Notes: generated by a model from the letters alone, not told the origin. DNA of 64,000 nt from Patescibacteria group bacterium (GCA_023484645.1 JAMCZZ010000028.1:1-64000), one strand, 5' to 3'; counted from the first letter of the stretch, positions 23,949 to 33,147 are shown. Translations and numbers: made by a program.

Positions 23949-24467
23949 TCATAAGCTCTTTCTTTTGCCTTCTACTATTTCTTTTAACTTTCGATCGAAA
24001 TCTTCCTCAATTTTCTTCTCTTCGGACCATGATTTTTTAATCATGTCACTTTGGGAAGCAATTTTTTCATTAAATGTTTTTTCCTCTAAATTCTTAATCT
24101 GCCTGTCGAGCATTTTAGCTTCACCTACCCCCGTTTGAATCCCCTTTGCACACCCTTGTGGATCCCCCATGTTCCCCTTTTGACAGTATTTAAAATCACC
24201 AATCAATTCCTCCAAAGATCCGGCCGAAAATCCCAAAAATGAAATATATTCCTTTGTTGATGTTCTAGAATAGCCTTCTTCAATATTACGAACTACACTT
24301 CTGGCTGATCGAATCATCTGGTCTTTGAGATCGGTCAAATATTGCCCGGTTTTGGGATGGCGTAACGGCAAAGTTACTACAAATTCTTCGGTCAACTCAA
24401 AAATTTCATTGGCCTGCTGCCAAGTGCGAAGATAACGATATCCGAGAGGATTTTGATGGGATAGCAT
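23949..24467 (-). CDS. Four-helix bundle protein of the S23/IVP family (172 aa)
   Basis: Resembles proteins encoded by 23S rRNA intervening sequences: YLRTWQQANEIFELTEEFV, then DQMIRSARSVVRNIEEGYSR and EYISFLGFSAGSLEEL. An insertion rich in Gly and Cys lies near residues 95-125, and the charged C-terminus differs from short family members. The start at 24467 lies exactly 6 nt downstream of a TATAAT (24474-24479), so the mRNA may be leaderless; no Shine-Dalgarno is seen. Freestanding here, with no rRNA near. Confidence 0.82.
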   Translation of the reverse strand: MLSHQNPLGYRYLRTWQQANEIFELTEEFVVTLPLRHPKTGQYLTDLKDQMIRSARSVVRNIEEGYSRTSTKEYISFLGFSAGSLEELIGDFKYCQKGNMGDPQGCAKGIQTGVGEAKMLDRQIKNLEEKTFNEKIASQSDMIKKSWSEEKKIEEDFDRKLKEIVEGKRKSL

Positions 24468-24585
24468 ACCTAAATTATAACAAAAGGGAGCCAAAAGAGG
24501 TACAAACGGGGCTCAAAACCCTTTGAACTTGTCTATTTATTTTCTCCATAAGATGTGCTCTTATTAAAGAGGAGGTGAGATACTA

Positions 24586-25125
24586 ATGGTTAAACTCGAA
24601 TACCTAACCACTGATCAGTTGATCTGGTGTATGATTTGGAAGCTCAATCGCATCCAAGATGCAGGAGGAGAATCTGTAGGACGCTCAATTCGCTCGCAAT
24701 ACCTTCAAGTTGCACTTGATTATGGGCACCAATATCAAGTACTTCGAAATGTAAGAGTTGATCCTATCGCATCGAATGATGTTTGGACGCTCATTAACGA
24801 AGCCCAAAAGAGGTTTAAGCCAGCACAGTTAGTGCTTTTCAAAGAATTAACTCTGGATCAGGCAACCGACCGACAACTCGTAGAAATAGCAATCTGTGAA
24901 ATGGATAAGTGGTATGACAGGGACAGGGAACGCATAGACTGCTTGTCCGACACAGAATACAGGCTATTTAAAGCAATCGTTAGTTTGTTTAATCTCCGCT
25001 TCACACCGCTCTATCGTTTTCCCGAACGAAAGGCAGGAGAACTACGCATCGCTTGGTCGGACCGAGAAGAGTGGTGGGGAGAACACAATGAATGGTCACG
25101 TTATCGGGCCCTGTGCGAAATATAA
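24586..25125 (+). CDS. Solitary soluble protein of unknown function (179 aa)
   Basis: No family recognised. A helical, Trp- and Arg-rich protein with several DQL/RQLVEIAI-type segments (for example TTDQLIWCMIWKLNRI and TDRQLVEIAICEMDKWY) that look like two related helical units. No signal peptide, membrane helix or cysteine motif. A very strong Shine-Dalgarno GAGGAGGTGA precedes the ATG. A GC-rich stem overlapping the stop codon ends the unit. It shares the solitary, well-expressed design of the genes at 13045, 16234, 22572 and 39736. Confidence 0.6.
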   Translation: MVKLEYLTTDQLIWCMIWKLNRIQDAGGESVGRSIRSQYLQVALDYGHQYQVLRNVRVDPIASNDVWTLINEAQKRFKPAQLVLFKELTLDQATDRQLVEIAICEMDKWYDRDRERIDCLSDTEYRLFKAIVSLFNLRFTPLYRFPERKAGELRIAWSDREEWWGEHNEWSRYRALCEI

Positions 25126-25140
25126 TAGCGCAGGGCTTCT
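25108..25140 (+). terminator. Terminator overlapping the end of the 179-aa gene
   Basis: GCCCTGTG (25108-25115) pairs with CGCAGGGC (25129-25136), then TTCTCT. The stop codon lies inside the loop. Confidence 0.6.
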
Positions 25141-25265
25141 CTAATAAAAAATAAGATATTATTCTGTTATAAAATAGCCAATATATGTATTTGACAACCA
25201 TAAAATAGGCAGTTTGAAATGTTAAATCCTTTAAAATATAGGTCTTGAATACAACACAAAATCCT

Positions 25266-25408
25266 AAAAATAAGTGATTAAGAACTGCTTACCACTTAAG
25301 TTGTTTGCCCAATTGGCAAACCAACCATATTACGAGAGTAAAAATCCCTCCGATTCAGAGTGCGCTTGGCTCATTTTCAGTATAAAACCCCTCTCTGTGT
25401 GCAATAAC
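25266..25408 (-). ncRNA. Candidate structured small RNA (~143 nt)
   Basis: A promoter on the minus strand at 25415-25445 is followed by a structured segment and a rho-independent terminator whose TAAGTGGT/ATCACTTA stem (25271-25298) precedes a T-run. Internal hairpins: CTCTG/CGGAG, GTTTGCC/GGCAAAC, and a GAGAG/CTCTC closing stem. Only peptides up to about 14 residues could be encoded. I do not match it to 6S, SRP, tmRNA or RNase P RNA. It sits between the 179-aa gene and rplS. An undescribed small RNA is the best reading. Confidence 0.5.
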
Positions 25409-25414
25409 ATTTAT

Positions 25415-25445
25415 ATTATAGACCATTTCAATAATATGTTGTCAA
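25415..25445 (-). promoter_or_regulatory. Promoter of the candidate small RNA
   Basis: Minus strand: -35 TTGACA (25440-25445), 19-bp spacer, -10 TATAAT (25415-25420); alternatively a 17-bp spacer with TCTATA. Confidence 0.55.
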
Positions 25446-25446
25446 C

Positions 25447-25478
25447 AAAAAATGCCCTGTTCTATTGGGGCATTTTTT
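25447..25478 (-). terminator. Terminator of the rpmA-rplS operon
   Basis: AAAATGCCC pairs with GGGGCATTTT around a TGTTCTATT loop, A- and T-runs on both sides. Confidence 0.75.
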
Positions 25479-25487
25479 ATTATATTT

Positions 25488-25515
25488 TAGTTCTCGACTT
25501 CGCTCGAACAATAAA
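25488..25515. repeat. TTCTCGA..TCGAACAATAAA repeat, copy 1
   Basis: TAGTTCTCGACTTCGCTCGAACAATAAA. Related copies occur at 33079-33116, 37474-37501 and, inverted, 41568-41594, each near a gene end or start. Confidence 0.6.
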
Positions 25516-25518
25516 TGC

Positions 25519-26016
25519 TTATTCCTTGATACGATCGCCTGCCAAAGCTTTGGCTTTTCGCTCTAGTTCTTCCTCTTCCGCTTTTTTCTTTGCTTCAAGT
25601 GCTGCTGCTTCTTTAGCTTTTTCTTCAGCAATTCTCTTTAGTTCATCCTCAGCTGCGCTCTCTTCCCAAACCTTGTGGTCGCGGTTTAGCTCTTTCAAGC
25701 GCGCATTCTTACCACTTAACTCTCTCATATAATATAGCTTGCTTCTTCGAACTTTTGATTGTTTTACTCTTTCAATCTTAACGATTCTTGGACTGTGAAT
25801 TGGGAAAATCCTTTCAACACCAATGCCGAAAGATTCTTTTCTAGCTGTAAAAGTACCGTCAAGTCCCCTGCCGTGCTTGGTTGCAATCACGAGACCTTCA
25901 AAGATCTGAATTCTTTCTTTGCCGCCTTCTTTGACTTTGATGTGAACTTTAACAGTATCGCCCGATTTAATTTCAGGCACATTCTTCTTTGTATATTGTT
26001 CTAGAATTTTTTCCAT
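25519..26016 (-). CDS. rplS: 50S ribosomal protein L19 with charged C-terminal extension (165 aa)
   Basis: L19 core: [45 protein letters not shown] and [15 protein letters not shown]. It binds at the subunit interface. About 50 extra C-terminal residues form a charged helix of repeated [20 protein letters not shown] sequence, longer than common L19 (about 115 residues). Starts at the stop of rpmA (overlapping TAATG), forming a two-gene operon. Confidence 0.96.
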   Translation of the reverse strand: MEKILEQYTKKNVPEIKSGDTVKVHIKVKEGGKERIQIFEGLVIATKHGRGLDGTFTARKESFGIGVERIFPIHSPRIVKIERVKQSKVRRSKLYYMRELSGKNARLKELNRDHKVWEESAAEDELKRIAEEKAKEAAALEAKKKAEEEELERKAKALAGDRIKE

Positions 26017-26312
26017 TATTTCTCCTGCTTTTCTGCAACCGGTTCGACATCAACAAACATTCTCTTGTCTTTATTGCCATTGAAAGCGGTAACCTTTTTT
26101 TCTTGAAATTTAACAAAACCTGAAATCATTGCAAAAAGAGTATCGTCTTTTCCTACACCAACATTCTTGCCTGGATGATATTTAGTTCCACGCTGTCTTA
26201 CAATGATACCGCCTGCGGTAACCATCTGATCACCAAAAATTTTAACGCCTAAGCGTTGTGCTGCTGAATCTCTACCCAATCTTGTGCTACCAGCGGCTTT
26301 TTTATGAGCCAT
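26016..26312 (-). CDS. rpmA: 50S ribosomal protein L27 (98 aa)
   Basis: [20 protein letters not shown] is the L27 N-terminus, followed by [41 protein letters not shown] in order (core family sequence). The N-terminus reaches the peptidyl transferase centre. Usual partners rplU and obg are not adjacent. Its stop overlaps the rplS start. Confidence 0.97.
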   Translation of the reverse strand: MAHKKAAGSTRLGRDSAAQRLGVKIFGDQMVTAGGIIVRQRGTKYHPGKNVGVGKDDTLFAMISGFVKFQEKKVTAFNGNKDKRMFVDVEPVAEKQEK

Positions 26313-26326
26313 TATTCACTCCGTGA

Positions 26327-26427
26327 AAATTACCAATAACCAAGTAACAAGATACAAACATATTTGGAAATTGATTATTGGATACTTGAATATTATTTGA
26401 TTATTGTTTCTTGTAACTTGTATCTTT
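26327..26427. repeat. AT-rich palindrome upstream of rpmA
   Basis: AAGTAACAAGATACAAAC on one side and TTGTAACTTGTATCTTT on the other. Same family as 2480-2613 and 4310-4450. Its right end overlaps the 3' end of the methyltransferase gene. Confidence 0.6.
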
Positions 26428-27717
26428 ATTGCTTAATTTGAGCAACACTATTTCTCTTTTTACGACTTGGTAATCTCTACCATAAGTCATAGATTGACGT
26501 ATTTGAGTATAGCCTAATTCTTTAATTTCGTCAACACTTTCCTTAAAGAGGCTAAATCGCCTGCCGTCAACCGTTTCAACAAGAGGAAAGACAATACAAA
26601 TTGCTAATTGCCTATTGTCTGCTGCTAATTGCTTAATGTTCTTCAGAAAATTAATGTAAAGTTCTTTGATTTTTAAATACTCCCCGATTGCGGCATTGTA
26701 AGTAGGCTTAAACTTTTTTGGCTCACCTAAAAATGGCTCAGTTACAATTATGGTACGATCGTATTTTTTATTTACCAGTTGACTAAAATTATACTCAACA
26801 GCGTTAGCCTGAAATATTTGTTGCATGCCGGATATCTGACACTCCCCGACCAGCCAATCAAGATTTTTTTTGGTATCTTCGACAGCTTTATCCGAAATGT
26901 CTGACCCCACAACATCGCATCCCAGAAGCATTCCCTCCATTAGAACATTACCTGAACCGCAGAAAGGGTCCAAGACTAAAGGTTTTGGAAGAACTGCGAT
27001 CTTAGAACGCTCCGCTTTAGGGCTTTGGGTCTCACTGAGTTCTAAGCTCTTAGCTCTTAGCTCTAAATTCTCAGTTCTCAGTTCTGCGAGCGTGATGTTT
27101 AACATCATGCGAGCGAGCTTTGGTGGCAGCATTCCTGAATATTTATCTGCTGCAGGCTTATCATAGTCTCTTTTAGACCACTCTTCTGGATTATTGAGAG
27201 CTATCATAACCCCGATCGAATCATCAAAAAGTCCAAATTCGATCCCCCTTGTTAAAAGATTATTTTTTAACGAAAGGATCGAACTAAGTTCAGAAGAATC
27301 CCTAGATTCAACATATCTCAAGCTGAAATCACCTTTAAGCTGTTTTTTAGCTGTTAAGGCAATTGAGTTAATATTTTGCCTAGAGAATCCTCTGCCAAAA
27401 TATGAAATTGCAAAGTTTATCTTTCCCTCGCTATCAGTTTTGTGAGCTCGAAACATCGATGAGATCTGAGAAGCAATATCTTTATCGACACGACTTTCTA
27501 ATTTATAAATTTTAATAGTTCCTGCCAAAGCGCTCATAACGCTATCAGCATCACTTATTGTGAAATTGTCAATATTGGCAAAGACTAGATTTGCGGTTAT
27601 TTTATATATATCAAAACAAAAATCAAACCTAAAAAGAACCGCTTTAAGCTCCTCTAAGGCAATTCCTTGTTCTCTCCCTAAAACAAAAACAAAACTATTT
27701 TTGAATTGATTATCCAT
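26401..27717 (-). CDS. TRM11-like / Trm-G10 type RNA methyltransferase (438 aa)
   Basis: Class I SAM-dependent methyltransferase of the TRM11/Trm-G10 type, which makes m2G in tRNA in known members. Motifs: SKRDYDKPAADKYSGMLPPKLARMMLNI, then DPFCGSGNVLMEGMLLGCDVVGSDIS for SAM binding and a catalytic motif read as TEPFLGEP (in place of D/N-PPY). The N-terminal part is THUMP-like by position. A low-complexity linker ELRTENLELRAKSLELSE at about residues 207-237 is encoded by a repeat resembling intergenic sequence near 36190-36245. Start at 27717 (MDNQFKNSFVFV). Divergent from dnaE across 43 bp. Confidence 0.8.
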   Translation of the reverse strand: MDNQFKNSFVFVLGREQGIALEELKAVLFRFDFCFDIYKITANLVFANIDNFTISDADSVMSALAGTIKIYKLESRVDKDIASQISSMFRAHKTDSEGKINFAISYFGRGFSRQNINSIALTAKKQLKGDFSLRYVESRDSSELSSILSLKNNLLTRGIEFGLFDDSIGVMIALNNPEEWSKRDYDKPAADKYSGMLPPKLARMMLNITLAELRTENLELRAKSLELSETQSPKAERSKIAVLPKPLVLDPFCGSGNVLMEGMLLGCDVVGSDISDKAVEDTKKNLDWLVGECQISGMQQIFQANAVEYNFSQLVNKKYDRTIIVTEPFLGEPKKFKPTYNAAIGEYLKIKELYINFLKNIKQLAADNRQLAICIVFPLVETVDGRRFSLFKESVDEIKELGYTQIRQSMTYGRDYQVVKREIVLLKLSNKDTSYKKQ

Positions 27718-27760
27718 TTGAATGTTATTATAACAGAAAAATAATTTATCGGCAATATTA

Positions 27761-30700
27761 ATGAGCGACCAGCAAAATTTACAATTTGTACATCTCCACA
27801 CTCACTCTCATTACTCCATGCTTGATGGCATGGGTAAAATTCCCGACCTTGTCGCCAAGGCCAAAGCCGACAACCAACCCGCCCTAGCATTGACTGACCA
27901 TGGAGTTATGCACGGCGCGGTAGAATTTTATGAGACTTGTGAAAAAGCTGGAATAAAACCAATCATTGGCTGTGAAGTTTACGTTGCTCCACGCACACTT
28001 AAAGATAAAGTGCCGAGAACAGACGGTCATCCTTATCACCTGATTTTACTAGCCAAAGATGAAGAGGGATATAAAAACTTAATCAAACTGACTACAATCG
28101 CCCACCTGGAAGGCTTTTACTACAAGCCAAGGATTGATAAAATTGTTCTGAAAAAATATTCAAAAGGATTAATCGCTTCTTCTGCCTGCGTTCAAGGCGA
28201 AATTGCTCGAAAAGCTTTGGAAAGTATTGAAAAAGGCAGGGAAGCAGTAAAAGAATATTTAAGTATTTTCCCTAAAGAAGATTTATACCTCGAAGTCCAA
28301 ACACATAAAAACGTTCCCGACCAAGAACCGGCTAACAAATTGATTTTTCAGCTAGCCGAGGAGTTTAGCTTAAAAGTAGTGGCAACAAACGACATCCATT
28401 ACGTAAATTCCGATGATGCCATAGCTCAAGACGCTTTGATTTGCCTACAAACTTCAAGAACGATGAGTGAATCTAATCGCCTTTCAATGCGTGATGATGA
28501 TTACTCTCTGCTAGCCACTGAAGAAATGGCAAAAAATTTCCCCAACAATCCTGAAGTCATAACAAACACCCTGGAAATTGCCGAAAAATGCAATTTAAAA
28601 CTAGATCTCGGCGGTATTATTATTCCAGATTTTCCTGTGCCGGAAGGATACAACTTAGATAGTTTTTTTAAAGAAAAGGCTTACCTTGGACTTAACTGGC
28701 GATACGGATCCACTCCGATCAAAAAAGAAGATTTACCCAAAGATAGGGAGCCGACATTTGAAGAATTAAAAATAGATGAAAGTGTTTGGGACAGATTTAA
28801 ATATGAATTAGATGTTATCACAAAAATGGGTTATCAGGGCTACTTTTTAATCGTTGCTGACTTCATTCAGTGGTCTAAAGATCAGAAAATATCAGTTGGG
28901 CCGGGTAGAGGCTCCGGCGCGGGATCAATTATCGCCTACGCCTTTAATATTACTAATCTAAATCCTCTTGATTACAATCTTCTTTTTGAGCGGTTTCTAA
29001 ACCCTGATCGTATCTCTATGCCTGATTTTGATACTGATTTTGCTGACTCAAGACGACACGAAGTTATTGAATATGTATCCAAAAAATACGGCAGGGACCA
29101 CGTCGCTCAAATTATTACTTTCGGAACGATGGCGGCCAGAATGGCGGTAAGAGATGTAGGAAGAGTGCTTGGCATGAGCTACGGCGAAGTGGACATAATC
29201 GCAAAATTAATTCCTCAGGGAGATACGCTTAAAAAAGCACTGGAAAACATCAGCGAACTAAGAGAAATCTATAACAGCAATGCTCAAGTTAAAGAATGTA
29301 TGGATATTGCTGCCAAACTCGAGGGTGTGGTTCGTCATGCTTCAATGCATGCTGCCGGTGTTGTGATCTCAAAAGATACCCTAACTGAATACTGCCCCCT
29401 CCAAGAAGCTACTAAGGGAGATATTTCAACCGTAACTCAATATTCAATGACCCCAATCGAACACCTGGGACTTTTGAAATTTGACTTTCTTGGCCTTTCG
29501 AACCTCACTATCATCCAAAATGCAGTCAGAATCATCAGAAAAACTAAAGAGCTAAATTTTGATATCGATAAAATCGACTTTAAAGATAAAGATACTTACA
29601 AACTATTGTCGAGGGCAGAAACAACTGGCGTATTCCAGCTGGAATCCGATGGTATGAAACGTTATTTAAAAGAGTTAAAGCCTTCCGTTTTTGAAGATAT
29701 TATCGCAATGGTTGCTCTCTATCGACCTGGTCCGATGCAATGGATTCAAGAATTCATTGACCGAAAGCACGGAAGGAAACAAGTTACATATGCCCATCCT
29801 AAAGCAAAAGCCGCTCTTGAAAATACCTATGGAATTATCGTCTACCAAGAACAAGTCATGCAGATGTCAAAAGATATGGCTGGCTTTACCGGCGGCCAAG
29901 CTGACTCTCTTAGAAAAGCTATTGGTAAAAAAATTAAAGAGTTGATGGAAAAAATGGGCAGAGAGTTTATTGAAGGCTGTATAAAAAATGATGTCGACAA
30001 GTCAATCGCCGAAGACCTCTATGTCGCTATGCAGGATTTTGCTCAATACGCTTTTAACAAATCTCATGCTGCTTGCTATGCCTATATCGCCTATCAGACT
30101 GCATATTTAAAAGCCCACTATCCTTCAGAATTTATGGCAGCTTTAATGACATCTAATAAAGATGATTTGGATAAACTGGCCATCGATATTGCCGAGTGCG
30201 AACGAATGGGAATCAAAGTGCTACCGCCTTCAATCAATGAATCTTTTGAAGATTTCGGTGTGGTAAAAGAAACAGGAAATATCCGCTTTGGCTTATCTGC
30301 AGTTAAAAACGTCGGGGTGGCAGTATCAGAAGATATTGTCAGAGAAAGAAAGAAGGGTAGTTTTAAAGATTTAAAGGATTTTATAACGCGTCTTGACGGT
30401 AAAGTAATAAATAAAAAATCCATGGAAGCCCTTGCTATGGCTGGCGCTCTCGACGACTTAGGAGAAAGAGCCGAAATTATCTATAACATGGAGCACATCC
30501 TTGCATACGCAGCCGCTTTCCAGAAAAACCAAAGCAGCGGACAAACTTCCTTATTCGGAGGTTCGGATAGTATTGAAATGGCTGATATTAAATTAGAAAA
30601 AACAAAGCCGGCTGATAAAAAACAAAGGCTATCGTGGGAAAGAGAGCTCCTTGGAATGTATATCTCAGAGCATCCTCTCTCTGGGTTGGGACATTTAATC

Positions 30701-31381
30701 GAACCCCATAGAACGCATAGGATTTCTGAAATAAAAGATAATCTCGAGAACAAATACGTCCGCTTAACCGGCATAATAACCACTATTCAAAAAATTCTTA
30801 CGAGACAGAATCAAAATATGATCTTCGCCAAGATTGAAGATTTGGAGGCCAAAATAGAAATCTTGGTTTTTCCAAAGCTCCTCCTCAGCAATGAAACCAT
30901 CTGGATTAACGATAAGGTAATAGCTGTAGATGGTTTCGTCAGTTTTAAAGACGGCTCGCCTAAGATTTTGGCCGAGGAAGTCTTTGAAATCAACGAAAAA
31001 ACTATTTTGCCACTATTTGTACCAAAAGAACAAAAAAGACGAAATTTCGGCCAATACGGGCAGAATGGAAGTGGTTATTCTTCGAACGGCAGTGAGAAGT
31101 CTGGCTTTAATAGTTCTCGGCCTTCAGCCTCGAACAATAATGTTGTTTTTAAAAAACCAGAAAATCTTGAAATTACTGTTCCCGTTGGATCTGACCGTGA
31201 AATCCTCCTAGAGGTTAAAGAGGTTCTAATGGCTCATATTGGAGAATCTAAAGTGATAATAAAAATTCCCAATGGCGAGACACACAAGGAAATTGCAATA
31301 AAAGATAAGGTTGAAATCAGCCCAATAGTCCTACGCAAACTCAAAGAACTAGTAGGAAAAGATAATGTAGTCTGTGTTTAA
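27761..31381 (+). CDS. dnaE: DNA polymerase III alpha subunit (1206 aa)
   Basis: Main replicative polymerase. The N-terminal PHP domain begins FVHLHTHSHYSMLDGMGKI. The polymerase core has GPGRGSGAGSIIAYAFNIT and the catalytic aspartates in MPDFDTDFADSRRHEV, then the fingers segment RRAIGKKIKELMEKMG-like sequence and AFNKSHAACYAYIAYQTAYLKAHYP. C-terminal HhH and OB regions follow, with a low-complexity NGSGYSSNGSEKSGFNSS stretch. Length and order are normal for DnaE1. Start ATG 27761; the Shine-Dalgarno is weak. Confidence 0.98.
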   Translation: MSDQQNLQFVHLHTHSHYSMLDGMGKIPDLVAKAKADNQPALALTDHGVMHGAVEFYETCEKAGIKPIIGCEVYVAPRTLKDKVPRTDGHPYHLILLAKDEEGYKNLIKLTTIAHLEGFYYKPRIDKIVLKKYSKGLIASSACVQGEIARKALESIEKGREAVKEYLSIFPKEDLYLEVQTHKNVPDQEPANKLIFQLAEEFSLKVVATNDIHYVNSDDAIAQDALICLQTSRTMSESNRLSMRDDDYSLLATEEMAKNFPNNPEVITNTLEIAEKCNLKLDLGGIIIPDFPVPEGYNLDSFFKEKAYLGLNWRYGSTPIKKEDLPKDREPTFEELKIDESVWDRFKYELDVITKMGYQGYFLIVADFIQWSKDQKISVGPGRGSGAGSIIAYAFNITNLNPLDYNLLFERFLNPDRISMPDFDTDFADSRRHEVIEYVSKKYGRDHVAQIITFGTMAARMAVRDVGRVLGMSYGEVDIIAKLIPQGDTLKKALENISELREIYNSNAQVKECMDIAAKLEGVVRHASMHAAGVVISKDTLTEYCPLQEATKGDISTVTQYSMTPIEHLGLLKFDFLGLSNLTIIQNAVRIIRKTKELNFDIDKIDFKDKDTYKLLSRAETTGVFQLESDGMKRYLKELKPSVFEDIIAMVALYRPGPMQWIQEFIDRKHGRKQVTYAHPKAKAALENTYGIIVYQEQVMQMSKDMAGFTGGQADSLRKAIGKKIKELMEKMGREFIEGCIKNDVDKSIAEDLYVAMQDFAQYAFNKSHAACYAYIAYQTAYLKAHYPSEFMAALMTSNKDDLDKLAIDIAECERMGIKVLPPSINESFEDFGVVKETGNIRFGLSAVKNVGVAVSEDIVRERKKGSFKDLKDFITRLDGKVINKKSMEALAMAGALDDLGERAEIIYNMEHILAYAAAFQKNQSSGQTSLFGGSDSIEMADIKLEKTKPADKKQRLSWERELLGMYISEHPLSGLGHLIEPHRTHRISEIKDNLENKYVRLTGIITTIQKILTRQNQNMIFAKIEDLEAKIEILVFPKLLLSNETIWINDKVIAVDGFVSFKDGSPKILAEEVFEINEKTILPLFVPKEQKRRNFGQYGQNGSGYSSNGSEKSGFNSSRPSASNNNVVFKKPENLEITVPVGSDREILLEVKEVLMAHIGESKVIIKIPNGETHKEIAIKDKVEISPIVLRKLKELVGKDNVVCV

Positions 31382-31383
31382 AA

Positions 31384-31866
31384 TTATTTTATCCCGGCGA
31401 TTTTTTGTTGGACTTGATAAGGATTGGCGACATTTTTCACCACTATTTCACTTCCCTGGCTAACACCGGCTGTTCTGATTACCAGATCGCCAAACTTAAA
31501 CATTGTTCGAAAAAAGCCGGACGTTTCTGAGGATACATCCTGTATTTTTTCTATTTCCGTCTCCGTGATCTTTCGCTTCCAAAATCCCACTTGCCTGACA
31601 TTTATAACTCTTTGATTGGTAATAACAAAAACGCTTTGGCTGAAATCAAAATAAGCTCTAAAAAAGATGCCGAAAGCTACAAGAATTAGAATTACCAATG
31701 CCATTCCTGCATATTGGTTTGGCCAAAATAAGAAGGCCCCAATCCCAATTACCAGCACTACTACAGACTTGAGCCCGGGGAAAAACAATACAAAAGGGTG
31801 ATTTCTTACCACTCCAAGCACTTTCTCTCCCCGCCTCTGCCCGCTGAATGAAAATTCTTTATCCAT
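31384..31866 (-). CDS. bPH-domain membrane protein (YdbS/YdbT-like) (160 aa)
   Basis: Two adjacent TM helices (about residues 28-70) are followed by a bacterial PH domain: SVFVITNQRVINVRQVGFWKRKITETEIEKIQDVSSE.., where the NQRVI and I-x-DV segments are typical. Role unknown; membrane-stress or envelope functions are known for relatives. Convergent with dnaE, with only 2 bp between the stops. Confidence 0.82.
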   Translation of the reverse strand: MDKEFSFSGQRRGEKVLGVVRNHPFVLFFPGLKSVVVLVIGIGAFLFWPNQYAGMALVILILVAFGIFFRAYFDFSQSVFVITNQRVINVRQVGFWKRKITETEIEKIQDVSSETSGFFRTMFKFGDLVIRTAGVSQGSEIVVKNVANPYQVQQKIAGIK

Positions 31867-31903
31867 GTATTTAGTTTAACAAAAGAATTAAACAATTTAA
31901 AAT

Positions 31904-33004
31904 TTAAATTCGTTCGTTGGCTCGCCTAGCCACATAGTTCAATCCTCTTGTGACCACTACCAGCAATGCCACTAGAACAATTGCCGCGATGATTTTATCT
32001 TTAGAGGTCGATCTTAGTGCAACCCAGCCGAATGCAGCCGAGATAATATAAATTGACAAAATCGCTTGACGCGGTGAAAATTTTGCTTTTAGAAACCGAT
32101 GATGCAAATGAGTTTTATCTGGAGTAGTGAAAGGATTTTCTTTTCTGGAAATTCTTCCGGCAAAAACCATAAGACCATCAACAATCGGGAAACCCAAAAC
32201 AAGAAAGGCGGTTGCTAGTTTTCCTCCAGATATTAAAGGAAGCACACCAAGCATAAAGCCAAGAAATGCACTCCCAGTATCACCCATAAATATCTTGGCT
32301 GGGGGGAAATTCCAAACTAAAAAGCCGGCGCACGATCCGGCTAATATAATTGAGGCCAATGCAACTGCCGGCTGGTTCACGGCTAAGCTGATTGAAAGAA
32401 GAAAAATAGTCAATGCTGCTATCGCCGATACTCCTCCGGCTAAGCCATCGACACCGTCTATAAAATTGATGACGTTCATCATCCCAACCATCCAAATTAA
32501 AGTCAGAAGGTCGGACCATAAAGAAAAATGATAAACAGTGCCTTGGATGCTTAAGATCGGTATATAAACAGAATTCAAATTCAAAGTGCCGCCCAAAGGA
32601 TTGGGCAAAGAATCTATTCCAATACCGGAAGCTATTATTATTAAAACTGCTATAACTTGAAAAAATAATTTTTGCCAAGCTTTGAGTCCTTTTAAATCAT
32701 CCAATAGCATCGATAAAGCGATAAAAGCCCCGCCTAACAAGATCGCAGCTAGGTGCTTATCGATCCCCAGCCACTCTCCTGCTCCAAAAGAGAAGCTTTG
32801 GGCTCTAAAGATAAAATAAACTAGAGAGATAAATAAAAAAGATAAAAATATTGCCAGCCCGCCGATTCTCGGAACAGGATTTTTGTGAATGTCTCTCGCG
32901 CGTGGAGTTGAAACAAAACCATAACGAAGTCCAATATTGCGCAAAAAACCAGTCAATATCATTGATATGATCAAAGCAAATGAGAATGGAAGGAAATAAT
33001 TCAT
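31904..33004 (-). CDS. Undecaprenyl-phosphate sugar-1-phosphate transferase, WecA/TagO/MraY family (366 aa)
   Basis: Polytopic PNPT-family enzyme that loads a sugar phosphate onto the lipid carrier for cell-surface glycans. About ten TM helices. The signature residues are in FVSTPRARDIHKNPVPRIGG, ALSMLLDDLKGL with the DD pair, NVINFIDGVDGLAGG and IFMGDTGSAFLGF, followed by the HxH-like DKTHLHHRF. The start at 33004 (MNYFLPFSFAL) is chosen because the longer frame runs through two interspersed repeats. Substrate (GlcNAc) is inferred from the family. Confidence 0.93.
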   Translation of the reverse strand: MNYFLPFSFALIISMILTGFLRNIGLRYGFVSTPRARDIHKNPVPRIGGLAIFLSFLFISLVYFIFRAQSFSFGAGEWLGIDKHLAAILLGGAFIALSMLLDDLKGLKAWQKLFFQVIAVLIIIASGIGIDSLPNPLGGTLNLNSVYIPILSIQGTVYHFSLWSDLLTLIWMVGMMNVINFIDGVDGLAGGVSAIAALTIFLLSISLAVNQPAVALASIILAGSCAGFLVWNFPPAKIFMGDTGSAFLGFMLGVLPLISGGKLATAFLVLGFPIVDGLMVFAGRISRKENPFTTPDKTHLHHRFLKAKFSPRQAILSIYIISAAFGWVALRSTSKDKIIAAIVLVALLVVVTRGLNYVARRANERI

Positions 33005-33041
33005 GGAATTTTGAATAGCTATTACTCTTCGAACGATGTGG

Positions 33042-33057
33042 TCCGCCAGTTGGCGGA
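33042..33057. repeat. 16-bp CCGCC/GGCGG palindrome, copy 2
   Basis: TCCGCCAGTTGGCGGA, just upstream of the WecA-like gene's start codon. Confidence 0.7.
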
Positions 33058-33078
33058 TGGAGTGAGAAAGTTTATTAA

Positions 33079-33116
33079 ATAGTTCTCGACTCAAGCCCAT
33101 CTCTCGAACAATAAAC
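33079..33116. repeat. TTCTCGA..TCGAACAATAAA repeat, copy 2
   Basis: ATAGTTCTCGACT..CTCTCGAACAATAAAC; a longer spacer than the copy at 25488. Confidence 0.5.
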
Positions 33117-33147
33117 TAAAAATGTACAAGTCCTGGCCATCAGCTGC

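Noticed and set aside
25274..25732. 152-codon plus-strand frame
   Set aside because: Antisense to rplS and the small RNA; rich in Ser and Ala from the L19 helix in reverse.
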